This document shows, piece after piece, positions 63,680 through 64,000 of a stretch of DNA of 64,000 nt. A program made the position numbers and the translations under genes. The notes beneath the pieces are model-generated. The model saw only the letters and a list, made by a program, of their open reading frames with translations, was not told the origin of the DNA and searched no databases. Origin of the DNA: Microvelia longipes (Eukaryota > Arthropoda > Insecta > Hemiptera > Veliidae); contig JACMZG010001908.1 of assembly GCA_018340805.1 (NCBI GenBank), forward strand, positions 31,240,894 to 31,304,893, in the 5' to 3' direction. The number at the start of each line of letters is the position of its first letter. Position 1 is the first letter of the stretch.

Positions 63680-64000
63680 AAAACCAAAAGAGTAAAACTA
63701 ATAAAATTATAAATAATACAAATGTAGAAGACAAGAGAGAACAGTATTATTGATTAAGCTGTAAGACCAGCAAGTCAACATGCTCCATACATTTGCTAGT
63801 TTTAATCAAATAGATTAAAATTAGTGCAATCCATACAAAAATTAGTTTTATCAAAAAGAAAAAACCTTTAAGGTTTGTTCCAATAAGATATGCTGGTAAA
63901 TGGCTGAATCATACAGGTGATCCAATATTAAATTTATAAAAAAGGAGACTGGACCAATCGAAGGCTAAAACCCTGTTAGGGAAGTGATTTTCTAGATCAC
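63680..64000. other. Right edge; presumably more intron of the zinc-finger gene
   Basis: No coding segment with consistent splice sites is visible on the minus strand up to the end of the window. The gene must continue to the right, because its first visible exon begins at an acceptor. Confidence 0.4.

Noticed and set aside
1..64000. CRISPR arrays, operons, bacterial-type promoters or ribosome-binding sites
   Set aside because: The window is eukaryotic nuclear DNA; the tandem repeats seen lack the unique spacers of a CRISPR array.

Overview
This is an AT-rich arthropod nuclear window, most likely from an insect. It has intron-rich protein genes with GT-AG splice sites, TA microsatellites, decayed non-LTR retrotransposons, tRNA-derived SINEs, foldback elements and MITEs. 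There is no operon-like packing. I cannot name the order or species. All three well-supported genes lie on the minus strand, and all were rebuilt by checking that splice phases agree across every exon.

Layout. 1-8000: repeat-rich sequence with a weak two-exon candidate gene near 1 kb and, at 4.1-4.7 kb, a 316-bp tandem unit carrying a sequence that matches a hammerhead ribozyme core. 8008-13944 (minus): a four-exon gene for a predicted secreted protein of 227 aa, acidic at the N-terminal side and cysteine-rich at the C-terminal side, which I do not recognise. 14-21 kb: intergenic, with a three-copy foldback and a MITE. 21074-34468 (minus): a complete 12-exon gene for a 671-aa Nibbler/Mut-7-type (EXD3) 3'-5' exonuclease; its introns hold a minisatellite, a 126-bp duplication, a MITE and an element with perfect 54-bp terminal inverted repeats. 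36.7-39.5 kb: two decayed LINE reverse-transcriptase fragments on the plus strand. 40839 to beyond 63.7 kb (minus): the last 19 exons (1561 codons in the window) of a very large C2H2 zinc-finger protein with about 33 fingers, many of them split by introns.

Mobile DNA has shaped the introns. A two-ORF RTE-like non-LTR element (ORF1, then endonuclease and reverse transcriptase) sits in opposite orientation in a 5.3-kb intron of the zinc-finger gene whose donor must be GC. A truncated LINE in sense orientation ends within about 30 bp of another splice donor of that gene. A tRNA-derived SINE lies between the arms of a 1.5-kb inverted-repeat structure. A dispersed repeat family carries a segment resembling the internal promoter region of 5S rRNA.

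The three genes show no functional link. Nibbler trims 3' ends of miRNAs and piRNAs in flies. The zinc-finger protein is probably a nuclear nucleic-acid-binding factor. The secreted protein has no assigned role. The items most worth following up are the hammerhead-bearing tandem unit, the 5S-like repeat family, the unrecognised secreted protein, and the finger-splitting gene structure with its GC-AG intron.
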